Source: Pseudomonadota bacterium (GTDB lineage Bacteria; Pseudomonadota; Alphaproteobacteria; Rhodospirillales; Magnetospirillaceae). Taken from it: a stretch of 42,461 nt of DNA. A program made the translations under genes and the position numbers. Below, in pieces: positions 1 to 8,139 of this stretch. Positions within the stretch are counted from its first letter, which is position 1; the number at the start of each line of letters is the position of its first letter. The DNA is taken from the NCBI GenBank assembly GCA_021782815.1, contig JAJXUO010000023.1:1-42461 (forward strand), in the 5' to 3' direction. A model generated the notes under the pieces. It saw only the letters and a program-made list of their open reading frames with translations. It was not told the DNA's origin and did no database searches.

Positions 1-1
1 C

Positions 2-247
2 AGCGTGGTGCCTTACAACGCCAAATCGGTCAGCGGCGATTTCTCCTCGGGCTCGTCCACGGCGATGACGGCCTCCATCGCCTCCACCTCGGGGGGGATA
101 GGGACGATGTATTTTAATCAGGGCATTTCGGGGGGGTCTGAAGGATGGCCCTTTCCCGACCTCGTCATCTACGTCCCCCAGACCATCTATTACGGCATCA
201 CGGGATCAGGCACTTTAAACATGGCTTTATCGCGCTACACCTTTTAG
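2..247 (+). CDS. C-terminal end of a phage tail-like protein (partial)
   Basis: An open frame enters from the left edge and stops with TAG at 245-247, so only the last 82 codons or so are visible. The visible part is rich in Ser, Gly and Thr and ends in short beta-prone segments, as is common in the tips of phage tail or fibre proteins. No domain can be named from this fragment. It lies 8 bp upstream of two further genes in the same orientation that look like a phage tail-end module, and that context is the main reason for the call. A GTG at position 5 is probably internal, not the start. Confidence 0.5.
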   Translation, partial: SVVPYNAKSVSGDFSSGSSTAMTASIASTSGGIGTMYFNQGISGGSEGWPFPDLVIYVPQTIYYGITGSGTLNMALSRYTF

Positions 248-255
248 GAGACGTC

Positions 256-744
256 ATGATGACGCGGTATGTGATTGTTCAGAACGGCGCGGTGGTGACG
301 GTGTTCGGCAGTCCGCAACCCGTTGATACGGCGGGATATGAAGAGCTGGCCGAAACCGATGCTCTTTGGGTGGCGTATTTGCTCGCCCAGGCCCAGGCGG
401 CGCAGACTGCCACGCTGATGGCTGTCTATGAGACCGCATCGATCCAGCCGGTCAGCTACACCACCAAGGCCGGTGTGTCACACACCTTCCAGGCCGACGC
501 GTCCTCCCAGCAGTTGGTGCAAACCTCTCTGGCCGGCTATTCGGCCGCACAGGCGGTGCCCAGCGGCTTTTATTGGGTGGCGGCGGACAACACGCAGGTG
601 CCGTTCGTCTATGCCGATCTACAAGGCCTGGCGGGTGTCATGATCGCTCAGGGGTGGACTGCCTTCCAGCAACTGCAGACCCTGAAAGCCGAAGTTCGGA
701 CGGCCACCACGGTTGCGGCCGTGCAGGCGGTGGTGTGGCCATGA
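256..744 (+). CDS. Phage tail-associated hypothetical protein (DUF4376-like)
   Basis: A 162-residue protein. The ATG at 256 is preceded by AGGAG at 246-250, which fixes the start; an in-frame ATG at 259 is the alternative. The first 40 residues resemble the short N-terminal segment of prophage tail-fibre-assembly and DUF4376-type proteins. The remainder is Ala/Gln-rich with several YTT/ADLQGL-like strands and a final helical segment. There is no signal peptide or membrane segment. The stop codon overlaps the next start (ATGA at 741-744), so the two are translationally coupled. The family name is a tentative recognition from sequence style; the phage context is better supported than the exact family. 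Confidence 0.5.
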   Translation: MMTRYVIVQNGAVVTVFGSPQPVDTAGYEELAETDALWVAYLLAQAQAAQTATLMAVYETASIQPVSYTTKAGVSHTFQADASSQQLVQTSLAGYSAAQAVPSGFYWVAADNTQVPFVYADLQGLAGVMIAQGWTAFQQLQTLKAEVRTATTVAAVQAVVWP

Positions 745-1229
745 TCAAGATCCGCTTCAGCCGTGGCGATGGTCTGGCCGGTGCGGTCGTTCGCGCCGTG
801 ACTTGGTCGGATTATGCGCATGTCGGGTTCAAGTTGCGGAACGGCCTGGTGCTGGATGCGACGCCGCAATATGGCGTTTCCGTCCGCGAGGCCAAGGACG
901 ATGCGCATACCCGCTATTTCGCGGTTCGGGGCGTTGCCTCGCTACAGGCGGCCAAGGTTCTGGAATTCGCCTGGTCGCAGGAAGACCAGCCCTATGACTG
1001 GACCGGGGCGCTGGGGGTGGGCTTCCACCGCGACTGGCGCCGGTCGGGCCGTTGGGACTGCGCCGAGCTGGTGGCCGCCGCCATGGAGCACGCCGGCTAT
1101 CCGCTGATCCGCCAGGACCATCTGGACCGGGTGACGCCGGAGAGCCTGCTTTTGAGCCCTTATCTGATTCCCTTGCCGGTTCCGGCCGGCGGGGGCTGGA
1201 GCGCGGGAACGCTCCACGCCGCGAGTTAA
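741..1229 (+). CDS. NlpC/P60-like papain-fold peptidase, prophage type
   Basis: A 162-residue protein that overlaps the previous gene by 4 nt. It starts MIKIRFSRGD, followed by WSDYAHVGF, which holds a candidate catalytic His (H27). The motif RWDCAELVAAAMEHAGY around residue 105 holds the candidate nucleophilic Cys at the start of a helix. An HV-first, C-later order fits the permuted NlpC/P60 (YiiX/YaeF-like) papain fold often found at the end of phage tail operons and in cell-wall or thioester hydrolases. No signal peptide is seen. It is the last gene before a strong terminator hairpin. The substrate (peptidoglycan or other amide) is not known. The alternative is a host-derived hydrolase of the same fold. 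Confidence 0.6.
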   Translation: MIKIRFSRGDGLAGAVVRAVTWSDYAHVGFKLRNGLVLDATPQYGVSVREAKDDAHTRYFAVRGVASLQAAKVLEFAWSQEDQPYDWTGALGVGFHRDWRRSGRWDCAELVAAAMEHAGYPLIRQDHLDRVTPESLLLSPYLIPLPVPAGGGWSAGTLHAAS

Positions 1230-1270
1230 GCCCTCGCATGGCCTGCATCGGTGGGTACCGCTGATACGAA

Positions 1271-1300
1271 GAGGGCTCTCAGATCGTTCTGAGAGCCCTC
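1271..1300 (+). terminator. Perfect 13-bp hairpin ending the phage-like operon
   Basis: Bases 1271-1283 (GAGGGCTCTCAGA) pair perfectly with 1288-1300 around a TCGT loop. It lies 41 bp after the stop of the peptidase gene. Only a weak T-rich tail follows, so termination efficiency is uncertain, but position and stem strength fit the end of a transcription unit. Confidence 0.7.
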
Positions 1301-1422
1301 TCAAGCCTGTGCGCGCTAAAAGTCATGTGCTACAAAACCATGTGACTTTCACTCCAAAATCAAGTGGCGTGCTACATGGGGGGGAATGGGGGGAAATGGG
1401 GGGAGACTGAGGCGACGGTTCC
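1301..1422. other. Non-coding spacer with G-tracts and short repeats
   Basis: No gene is seen here. The spacer holds an inverted repeat AAAGTCA (1319-1325) / TGACTTT (1343-1349). It also holds a direct repeat GTGCTACA at 1327-1334 and 1369-1376, and three long G runs (1378-1384, 1388-1393, 1398-1403) separated by A/T triplets. On the parE coding strand the G runs read as C runs just after the stop. It marks the junction between phage-like genes and a housekeeping gene. Confidence 0.5.
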
Positions 1423-3429
1423 CTAAACGTCGAGATCGCGGGCGAACTTGGCGCGTTCCTGGATGAACTGGAAGCGCAGTTCCGGGCGTTTTCCCATCAG
1501 CTGGTCCACCCGTTCGTTGGTCAGGCGGATCTGCTCGCGGGCGTCGGTTTGTTCGTCTTCCGAGTGGTGGGGTTTGACCATGGGCACCGTCACCTTCAGC
1601 AGGGTGCGGGTGGCCGGGTTCATGGTGGTTTCCTTCAACTGCTGCGGCGGCATTTCGCCCAGGCCCTTGAAGCGGCTGATCTCCACCTTCTTATTGGCGA
1701 AGGTGGTGCGCATCAGTTCGTCCTTGTGGGCGTCGTCGCGGGCATAGATCACGGTTTGGCCGGCGCTGATGCGGTAGAGCGGCGGGCAGGCCAGGAACAG
1801 GTGGCCGTTTTCCAGCAGGCCGGGCATTTCCTGGAAGAAGAAGGTCATCAGCAGCGAGGCGATATGGGCGCCGTCCACGTCGGCGTCGGTCATGATGATG
1901 ATTTTGTCGTAGCGCAGCTTGTCGTCGTCGTAATTCTCGCGGATGCCGCAGCCCAGGGCCTCGATCAGGTCGCGGATTTCCTGGTTGGCGCGCATTTTGT
2001 CGAGGCTGGCCGAGGCCACGTTGAGGATCTTGCCGCGCAGCGGCAGCACCGCCTGATTCTCGCGCGAGCGCCCCTGTTTGGCCGAGCCGCCGGCGGAATC
2101 GCCCTCCACCAGGAACAGTTCCGAGCCTTCGGCCTGCGAGCGGGTGCAGTCGGCCAGTTTGCCGGGCAGGCGCAGTTTCTTGGTGGCGGTCTTGCGTGAA
2201 AGTTCCTTGGCCTGTTTTTTCCGCGCCCGGTCCTCGGCCCGTTCCACCATGCGCTCCAGCAGCGCCTTGGCGGCGGCGGGATCGGCCGAGAGCCAATGGT
2301 CGAAATGGTCTTTCAGGGCGTTTTCCACCAGCCGGGTGGCTTCCGGGCTGGCCAGCTTTTCCTTGGTCTGGCCCTGGAACTGCGGCTCGCGGATGAACAG
2401 CGATACCACGATGGCGGCGCCGCCCATCACGTCGTCGGCGGTGATCTGCCCGGCGCGGCGGTTGTTCAGCATGTCGCCGTACTGTTTCAGGCCACGGGTC
2501 AGGCTGTTGCGCATCCCGGCCTCGTGGGTGCCGCCGTCGGGGGTGGGCACGGTGTTGCAGTAGGAGTTGCAGAAGCCGTCCTCGTCCTCGGGCCAGGCCA
2601 CCGCCCATTCCACCTGGCCCATATCATCGGCCAGGGGGGCGCTGCCGGCGAAGATCTGGCCGCCCAGCAGCGGCCGGCTGTTCAGCACCGAATCCAGGAA
2701 ATCCTTGAGGCCGTTGGGGAACTTCAGCACCTCTTTCGCCGGGGTGGCGTCGCCCTCCTTCAGCAGGGCGGGATCGCACGACCAGCGGATCTCCACGCCG
2801 CGGAACAGATAGGCCTTGGCGCGGGCCATGCGGTAAAGCGGGCCGGGGCGCAGTTTCGCCTGATCGCCGAAGATCTGGGCATCGGGGTGGAACAGCACGG
2901 TGGTGCCGCGCCGGTTCTGGGTGGGGCCCACCAGGGTAAGGGGGCCCAGGGGGGCGCCGCGCGAATAGCTTTGCGTCCATAACTGGCGGTCGCGCGCCAC
3001 CTCCACCACCAGGCTGTCGGACAAGGCGTTGACCACGGAAATGCCCACGCCGTGCAGGCCGCCCGACACCTTATAGGCATCGCCGCCGAACTTGCCGCCG
3101 GAATGCAGGGTGGTGAGAATCACCTCCAGCGCCGATTTGTCGGGATATTTGGGGTGGGGGTCCACCGGAATGCCGCGGCCGTTGTCGCGCACCAGGGCGG
3201 TGCCGTCGGCCTTCAGCTCCAGCTCGATCCAGCTGGCATGTCCGGCCACCGCCTCGTCCATGGCGTTGTCCAGCACTTCCGCCACCAGATGGTGCAGGGC
3301 TTTATCGTCGGTGCCGCCGATATACATGCCGGGGCGGCGGCGCACGGGCTCCAAACCCTCCAGAACCTCGATATCCTTGGCGGAATAGTCGGTGCTTTTG
3401 GGGGCGGTTTGTTGGAAAAGATCAGACAT
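1423..3429 (-). CDS. parE: DNA topoisomerase IV subunit B
   Basis: 668 residues, the usual length for alphaproteobacterial ParE. It supplies the ATPase and TOPRIM half of topoisomerase IV, which decatenates daughter chromosomes together with ParC (not in the window). The N-terminal GHKL ATPase shows EVLDNAMDEA, DNGRGIPVD and GGLHGVGISVVNALS. The transducer domain follows, then the TOPRIM domain with EGDSAGGSAKQGR and the metal-binding DADVDGAHI. The C-terminal RFKGLGEM motif is present. The start at 3429 (MSDLFQQ) was chosen over an upstream in-frame ATG at 3465 because a good promoter (TTGCCG-17-TATACT) sits at 3465-3437, overlapping the longer version. ParE is favoured over GyrB because the protein lacks a GyrB-size insert and begins with the short ParE-like leader; the two are close paralogues. 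Confidence 0.93.
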   Translation of the reverse strand: MSDLFQQTAPKSTDYSAKDIEVLEGLEPVRRRPGMYIGGTDDKALHHLVAEVLDNAMDEAVAGHASWIELELKADGTALVRDNGRGIPVDPHPKYPDKSALEVILTTLHSGGKFGGDAYKVSGGLHGVGISVVNALSDSLVVEVARDRQLWTQSYSRGAPLGPLTLVGPTQNRRGTTVLFHPDAQIFGDQAKLRPGPLYRMARAKAYLFRGVEIRWSCDPALLKEGDATPAKEVLKFPNGLKDFLDSVLNSRPLLGGQIFAGSAPLADDMGQVEWAVAWPEDEDGFCNSYCNTVPTPDGGTHEAGMRNSLTRGLKQYGDMLNNRRAGQITADDVMGGAAIVVSLFIREPQFQGQTKEKLASPEATRLVENALKDHFDHWLSADPAAAKALLERMVERAEDRARKKQAKELSRKTATKKLRLPGKLADCTRSQAEGSELFLVEGDSAGGSAKQGRSRENQAVLPLRGKILNVASASLDKMRANQEIRDLIEALGCGIRENYDDDKLRYDKIIIMTDADVDGAHIASLLMTFFFQEMPGLLENGHLFLACPPLYRISAGQTVIYARDDAHKDELMRTTFANKKVEISRFKGLGEMPPQQLKETTMNPATRTLLKVTVPMVKPHHSEDEQTDAREQIRLTNERVDQLMGKRPELRFQFIQERAKFARDLDV

Positions 3430-3436
3430 GGGCCGC

Positions 3437-3465
3437 AGTATAATGGGGTGGGCAGGGGGCGGCAA
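3437..3465 (-). promoter_or_regulatory. Predicted sigma-70 promoter of parE, leaderless geometry
   Basis: Read on the minus strand: -35 TTGCCG (3465-3460), 17-bp spacer, -10 TATACT (3442-3437). Only 7 nt separate the -10 from the ATG at 3429, so transcription would begin at or within a base or two of the start codon. No Shine-Dalgarno sequence is present. Confidence 0.55.
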
Positions 3466-3577
3466 CCCCCCTCCATACCAGATGTTGCGCGGTATATTGC
3501 CTCGCCGCGCCAGAACGTCTAAGGTCCGCTGTTCGTGGCTTTTGCAACCGGGCCGGATGGCCGGTCATTGGGTGGGA

Positions 3578-5341
3578 ATGATGCGTTTTCTTTCGCTGTT
3601 GGTGGCGGCCGTTCTGGCCGCGGGTCTGGCCGCCGCGCTGTGGGTGGCGTGCGATCGTCCGGTGCCGGTGGCCGAATCCTGGTCGGGGCCGGTGGAAAGC
3701 GTGTCCTTCGCGCCGTTCCGGCGGGGGCAAAGCCCGCTCACCAAGGTCTATCCCACCCCGGCCCAGATCGGCGAGGATCTGAAATCCCTGGTGGGGCTGG
3801 CGCGCGGCGTGCGCACCTATACCTCGGAAGAGGGCATGGAGGTGGTGCCGGAACTGGCGGCCAAGCTGGGGCTGAAGGTCACCTTCGGGGCCTGGCTGAC
3901 CAACGAGACCGAGGCCAAGGGCCGCCTGCGCAATCAGCAGGAGATCGCCGCCCTGATCAAGGCCGCCAACGCCCATCCCAAGGAGATCGAGCGGGTGATC
4001 GTGGGCAACGAGGTGCTGCTGCGCCGCGATCTTACCCCCGATCAGCTCATCGCCTATATCCGTCAGGTGAAGGCGGCGGTGAAGCAGCCGGTGTCCTACG
4101 CCGATGTTTGGGCCTTCTATCTGAAATATCCCCAGGTGGCGAAGGAGGTGGATTTCATCACCATCCATATCCTGCCGTTCTGGGAGGACGAGCCCGAACC
4201 CATCGATCATGTGGACGATTACATCGTGAAGATCGTCAACAAGATGCGGGCCGCCTTTCCCGGCAAGCCCATCCTGATCGGCGAGGCGGGCTGGCCGTCC
4301 CTGGGGCGTGATCGCGGCCCGGCGGTGGTGGATGTGGTGAACGAGGCCCGCTTCGTGCGCAAGATGGCCAATGTGGCCGCCAAATATCACTTCGACTACA
4401 ACATCGTCGAAGCCTTCGATCAGCCGTGGAAATCGGCGCTGGAAAACACCGTGGGCGCCGCCTGGGGCATTCTCGATATCGACCGCCGCCCCAAATTCTC
4501 CATGTCGGGGCCGGTGGAGGAGGTGCGCGATTGGAAAACCCGCGCCGCCGTGGCCCTGCTGCTGGGCCTGGCCGTCCCCCTGGCCTGGGGGCGCAAGATC
4601 AAGGGCTTTCCCGCCCGGCTGGTATTCGCCCTGACGGCGCAGATTCTGGCTTGGGCCACCGTCACCACCGCCTTCCATGCCGAGGCCGTCAGCTTCCGCT
4701 GGTGGCAGGATCTGTGGGCGCCGCTGCGCGCCGCCTTGGGCCTGGGGGCCTCGTGGATCGCCCTGCGCCGGGCCCAGGCCTTCCTGCGCGACGGCCGCCA
4801 GGCCCTGAGCGACGGCGCCGCGCCCCCGGCCGCCTTCGGCCGCCGCGTCGGCCGGGGTGGGGTGCTGAACAATGCCGAAAGCCTGATGATCGCCTCGGGC
4901 CTGTACGCCGTGGTGTGGAGCCTGCTGCTGCTGGTGGATGGCCGTTACCGCGATATCCCCGATATCGATTTCTCGGCGCCCTGCATGGCCACCCTGCTGC
5001 TGCTGCTGATCCGTGCGGCGCAAGTGTGGCGCCAGGGCGGCGGCCTGCGCCGCGCCCTGGCCTTCGACGGTCTGTTCAGCGATCGCCCGGTGCCCACCCG
5101 CCGCCGCGCCCTGCTGCTGCGGCTGCTGGCCTGGGGCCTGGTGCTGGGCGCCCTGATGTCGGTGGGCAGCGAAGGCCTGGCCCTGGCCATGGGCGAGGAT
5201 TTCGTCAAGAACCATCCGGCCTTGAGCGTGCGCATTCCGCTGGTGCTGCGGGGCATGATCGATAACCGCGAAATGGTGCTGTGGGCGCTGATGCAGCTGG
5301 TGATGGCGGTGCCGTTCCTGGCCCGGCGCAAGGCGGATTGA
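3578..5341 (+). CDS. Membrane-anchored GH17 beta-1,3-glucanase-like protein
   Basis: 587 residues. An N-terminal hydrophobic segment (about 3-25) is a signal anchor. Residues about 40-310 form a glycoside hydrolase family 17 barrel. The acid/base motif is VGNEVLLR (Glu145) and the nucleophile motif is LIGEAGWPS (Glu236). Residues about 325-587 carry roughly seven membrane segments. GH17 enzymes cut or transglycosylate beta-1,3-glucans; in proteobacteria, relatives such as NdvC-type proteins join GH17 to a GT2 domain for cyclic glucan synthesis. Here the GT2 domain is absent and a membrane tail follows instead. The start ATG at 3578 (or 3581) is preceded by GGTGGGA. It is followed 3 bp later by the DUF1543 gene. 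It is divergent from parE, sharing about 150 bp of promoter region. The substrate is inferred. Confidence 0.75.
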   Translation: MMRFLSLLVAAVLAAGLAAALWVACDRPVPVAESWSGPVESVSFAPFRRGQSPLTKVYPTPAQIGEDLKSLVGLARGVRTYTSEEGMEVVPELAAKLGLKVTFGAWLTNETEAKGRLRNQQEIAALIKAANAHPKEIERVIVGNEVLLRRDLTPDQLIAYIRQVKAAVKQPVSYADVWAFYLKYPQVAKEVDFITIHILPFWEDEPEPIDHVDDYIVKIVNKMRAAFPGKPILIGEAGWPSLGRDRGPAVVDVVNEARFVRKMANVAAKYHFDYNIVEAFDQPWKSALENTVGAAWGILDIDRRPKFSMSGPVEEVRDWKTRAAVALLLGLAVPLAWGRKIKGFPARLVFALTAQILAWATVTTAFHAEAVSFRWWQDLWAPLRAALGLGASWIALRRAQAFLRDGRQALSDGAAPPAAFGRRVGRGGVLNNAESLMIASGLYAVVWSLLLLVDGRYRDIPDIDFSAPCMATLLLLLIRAAQVWRQGGGLRRALAFDGLFSDRPVPTRRRALLLRLLAWGLVLGALMSVGSEGLALAMGEDFVKNHPALSVRIPLVLRGMIDNREMVLWALMQLVMAVPFLARRKAD

Positions 5342-5344
5342 GCC

Positions 5345-5854
5345 ATGGAGCCCATGCGTCTGTTCATGGTCCATCTCGGCGGCTCGGCGGCCGGGGCCAA
5401 TCTGGAACTGCACGACGTGCAGTTCGTGGCTGCCCCCGATATGGAGGCGGCGGTGCCGCCGTTGCGGCAAGCCTGGTTCGGCGACGGTAAAAGTCTGCAT
5501 CTGGATGGCTACCGCCCGCTGGTATGGGCCGATGGCCATGCCCTCACCCTGCGTCCCGAACCGTCCGAGGGGGAGTCGGGGCTTTATTTCGTGCATATGG
5601 GCGCCTATGCCGAGGCGGTGGAGGGCGAGCTGCATGCCGCCGGCCTGTTCGTGGCCGCCACGGCCGCCGAGGCCAAGCGCCGCGCCAAGCAACGCCTGCT
5701 GGCGGGCGCCGAGCGGCAGCATGCCGACGCGGTGCGCGCCGTGGCCGAGGTCTTGCTGCGCGCGGCGCCGGGCTGGCATCTGCATGTGGAGCCCGCGCCG
5801 CCACCGCCGGCGCTGCCGCCGGCCTGGCGCGGTTATCAGCCCATCGGGGCATGA
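5345..5854 (+). CDS. DUF1543 family protein
   Basis: 169 residues. The opening MRLFMVHLGGSAAGANLELHDVQFVAA, followed by QAWFGDGKSLHLDGYRPL, is typical of DUF1543, a cytosolic family of unknown function. The N-terminal half carries the conserved domain and a second similar strand-helix segment (YFVHMGAYAEAVEGELH) follows. The C-terminal 25 residues are Pro-rich. The gene starts 3 bp after the GH17 gene, so the two are co-transcribed. An in-frame ATG at 5354 is a possible alternative start. It ends in a shared bidirectional terminator. Confidence 0.8.
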   Translation: MEPMRLFMVHLGGSAAGANLELHDVQFVAAPDMEAAVPPLRQAWFGDGKSLHLDGYRPLVWADGHALTLRPEPSEGESGLYFVHMGAYAEAVEGELHAAGLFVAATAAEAKRRAKQRLLAGAERQHADAVRAVAEVLLRAAPGWHLHVEPAPPPPALPPAWRGYQPIGA

Positions 5855-5888
5855 AAAAACCCCCTGCCGAGGCGGCAGGGGGTTTTTT
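5854..5888. terminator. Bidirectional Rho-independent terminator
   Basis: A perfect 15-bp inverted repeat: A6 then CCCCCTGCC (5854-5868) pairs with GGCAGGGGG then T6 (5874-5888), loop GAGGC. It serves both the DUF1543 gene (plus) and the convergent tetR gene (minus). Confidence 0.92.
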
Positions 5889-5900
5889 CATGAAGCGAAA

Positions 5901-6563
5901 TCAGGCGGCGGCGCGCTGCTTGCCCACCAGGGCGCGCAGGGTTTCGCCGCAGCCGCTCAGATAGCAGCGCACGGTGAGCATGGTCAGTTCTTCCAGATCG
6001 TCGGGCATGGGCAGATCGTAGATCCATTTGCGCATGGCGATATGGAACACCGCGCCGTGCATGGCCCAGGCCATGTTCAGCTCCATGTCCGACAGCGGCA
6101 CCTCGTCGAGGCCGGGCAGGCCATGGCTGTGGCGCAGCTCGGCGCACAACGGCACCAGCAGATGCTGCTGCACGGTCTCCAGGAAGCGGCTGTTGATGCT
6201 TTCGCGCTTCAGACCGGCGAACATGAAGATGCGCACCCATTCGGGGCGGAAGATGGCGGCGCAATACGCGCGGTAGAAGGTGCTTAAGCGCTCTTCCAGC
6301 GGGCGGGCGCGATCCTTCAGCAGCGTTTCCCACGCGGGGTTCCAGCGCTTCAGATAAACCTCTTCGTACACCCGTTCGATCAGGGCGTCCTTGTCGGGAA
6401 AATAACGGTACAACAGGGGCTGGGTCACGCCCAGGCGCTGCGCCAGGGCGCGGGTTTGCCCCTCGAAACCGACTTCCGCGAAAAAGCGGATGGCTTCCTC
6501 CAGAATAAGCCGCTCACGTTCATCGCGGGGAAGGCGTTTACGCAGAGTCGTTGTCTTGTCCAC
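5901..6563 (-). CDS. TetR/AcrR family transcriptional regulator
   Basis: 220 residues. The N-terminal helix-turn-helix spans residues about 14-60 (LILEEAIRFFAEVGFEGQTRALAQRLGVTQPLLYRYFPDKDALIERVY), a classic TetR signature. The C-terminal ligand/dimer domain is helical and has no recognisable ligand motif. The gene is divergent from nnrS across a 211-bp AT-rich intergenic region, so it may regulate itself and possibly nnrS. The FNR-type box near nnrS suggests the latter has its own activator. The ligand is unknown. Confidence 0.9.
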   Translation of the reverse strand: MDKTTTLRKRLPRDERERLILEEAIRFFAEVGFEGQTRALAQRLGVTQPLLYRYFPDKDALIERVYEEVYLKRWNPAWETLLKDRARPLEERLSTFYRAYCAAIFRPEWVRIFMFAGLKRESINSRFLETVQQHLLVPLCAELRHSHGLPGLDEVPLSDMELNMAWAMHGAVFHIAMRKWIYDLPMPDDLEELTMLTVRCYLSGCGETLRALVGKQRAAA

Positions 6564-6774
6564 GGTTTACCGCTCCACATTAATCTGGTGATAAAAATTT
6601 AAGCGGCCTCTCTGCGATTTGTCAAAGAATTAAATGCAATTTGATCTAATTTTGAGCTTGTTTCCGTGTATCGCCCTGTTGGCGGATTGACCAATATCAA
6701 GGTCTTTCTCTGACGAACTTTCAAAATGGCAAGGAGTGGGGAACGGTCATCACTTTGGATAAGTAGTCGCTAAT
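6564..6774. promoter_or_regulatory. Divergent tetR / nnrS promoter region
   Basis: 211 bp, clearly more AT-rich than its surroundings. The TetR-proximal half holds runs such as AATTAAATGCAATTTGATCTAATTTTGA that could hold the TetR operator, but no clean palindrome is visible. The nnrS-proximal half holds the FNR-type box at 6687-6700. Confidence 0.55.
6687..6700 (+). promoter_or_regulatory. FNR/DNR-type box upstream of nnrS
   Basis: TTGACCAATATCAA matches the FNR-family consensus TTGAT-N4-ATCAA at 9 of 10 positions. A -10-like CAAAAT lies at 6722-6727, placing the box centre at about -41 from the expected start of transcription, the class II activation position. It lies 74 bp upstream of the nnrS start codon. 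Confidence 0.7.
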
Positions 6775-7962
6775 ATGCTGATTCAACTCGGAAATCATCC
6801 ATACTCCGATCGGGGGCCGGTGCTGCTCCAGGCCGGCTTTCGGCCTTTCTTTCTGCTGGCGGGGCTGGCGGCCATGCTGATGGTGCCGCTGTGGCTGGCG
6901 CAAGTGGTGCTGGGATGGCGGGCGGCGCTGACGGTGCCGCCGTTATTGTGGCACGGCCACGAGATGGTGTTCGGCTTCGCCACGGCGGCGGTGGCGGGCT
7001 TTTTGCTGACGGCGGTGCCCAACTGGACCGGGGCGGCGACGGTGCGCGGCCTGCCTCTGGCGCTTTTGGCGGCGTTATGGCTGGCGGCCCGCATCGGCTT
7101 TTGGGCCGGGCTGCCGGTAGCGGTGGTGGCGGTGCCCGATCTTTTGTTCCTGCCCGCCCTGGGGCTGGCCCTGGCGCGGCCGCTGATCCGCGCCGGCAAG
7201 CCGCGCAACATGATGTTTCTCGGGCTGCTGGCGCTGCTGGATGTGGCGGATGCCGTGGTGCTGGCCGCCATGGCCGGGCATGGCGATTTTGGCTTGAACG
7301 GCCTGTTGGCGGCGATTTTCATTCTGCTGTTCATGATCGCCGTGATCGGCGGGCGCATCATTCCCGGTTTTACCCGCAACGGCCTGCATATGATCGGGGT
7401 GACGTTCGAGGCCAAGGCCCGTCCCGGCCTCGACAAGGCGGCGCTGCTGGCGCTGCTGGCCGGCGGCCTGCTCACGGTGGTGCCGCTGTCGCCGCCGGTG
7501 GCCGGTCTGGTGCTGGCGGTGGCGGCCCTGCTGCACGGCGCGCGGCTGGCCGGCTGGGGCGGACGCCACACCGCCCGCGTGCCGCTGCTGTGGATTTTGC
7601 ATCTGGGCTACGCCTGGCTGCCGTTGGGGCTGGCCCTGCTGGCGCTTTCGGACGTCGCGCCCGATCTGGTGCCCATGACCATCGCCCTGCACGCCCTGAC
7701 GGCGGGCACCATCGCCAGCATGATCCTGGGGGTGATGACCCGCGCCGCCCTGGGCCATAGCGGCCGTCCGTTGAAGCCCCATGCCCTGACGGTGGCGGCC
7801 TATGCGCTGGTGCAGCTGGCGGCGCTGGCCCGGGTGGCGGGCTGCCTGATCGACATGCGGGCCGGGCTGATGATTTCGGGCCTGCTGTGGACCCTGGCCT
7901 TCCTGCTGTTCCTGGTGGTGTACGGCCCCATCTGCCTCGCGGCCCGCGCCGACGGCCGATAA
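6775..7962 (+). CDS. nnrS: NnrS family protein, NO-response membrane protein
   Basis: 395 residues with about 12 membrane segments. NnrS is a haem- and copper-containing membrane protein that relieves nitric oxide stress and is usually under NnrR, DNR or NsrR control. The family signature WHGHEMVFGFATAAVAGFLLTAVPNWTG is at residues about 58-86, with the conserved His residues, and GGRIIPGFTRNGL lies near residue 195. Further conserved His residues occur in LHALTAG and in the segment following MTRAALGHSGRPL. The ATG at 6775 lacks a strong Shine-Dalgarno sequence. It is a single-gene unit followed by a multi-hairpin repeat. The FNR-type box and the NO-related module 10 kb away suggest a shared regulon. 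Confidence 0.93.
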   Translation: MLIQLGNHPYSDRGPVLLQAGFRPFFLLAGLAAMLMVPLWLAQVVLGWRAALTVPPLLWHGHEMVFGFATAAVAGFLLTAVPNWTGAATVRGLPLALLAALWLAARIGFWAGLPVAVVAVPDLLFLPALGLALARPLIRAGKPRNMMFLGLLALLDVADAVVLAAMAGHGDFGLNGLLAAIFILLFMIAVIGGRIIPGFTRNGLHMIGVTFEAKARPGLDKAALLALLAGGLLTVVPLSPPVAGLVLAVAALLHGARLAGWGGRHTARVPLLWILHLGYAWLPLGLALLALSDVAPDLVPMTIALHALTAGTIASMILGVMTRAALGHSGRPLKPHALTVAAYALVQLAALARVAGCLIDMRAGLMISGLLWTLAFLLFLVVYGPICLAARADGR

Positions 7963-7966
7963 ACCC

Positions 7967-8118
7967 GCCTAAGCGGCGTCGCGGTGAGCTTGGCTCATCG
8001 CGACGCCGGTGAGGAGCAAGGCGACGCGCGGCTGATGCCGCGTTAGGCAAGGGGTCTGGAAGACCCCGCCCGCCGCTTGAGGGGCTCCGTTGATCGGGTC
8101 CGATCAACGGGATTTGGT
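7967..8118 (+). repeat. Multi-hairpin dispersed repeat, family 1, copy 1
   Basis: A roughly 150-bp element built of successive hairpins: GTCGCGGTGAGC with a matching GCTCATCGCGAC arm, then GGCGACGCGCGGC, GGGGTCTGGAAGACCCC, and the arms CCGTTGATCGG / CCGATCAACGG, ending ATTTGGT. The same order recurs at 11996-12169 (inverted) and 28339-28483. It begins directly after the nnrS stop codon. This is the most diverged of the three copies. Confidence 0.75.
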
Positions 8119-8139
8119 TAAGCCTCCCCCTCATCCCAA

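Noticed and set aside
3422-5785. 787-codon open frame on the minus strand opposite the GH17/DUF1543 genes
   Set aside because: Its composition is Gln/Gly/His-rich without any domain, and the plus-strand genes have intact catalytic motifs. It is a high-GC antisense shadow.
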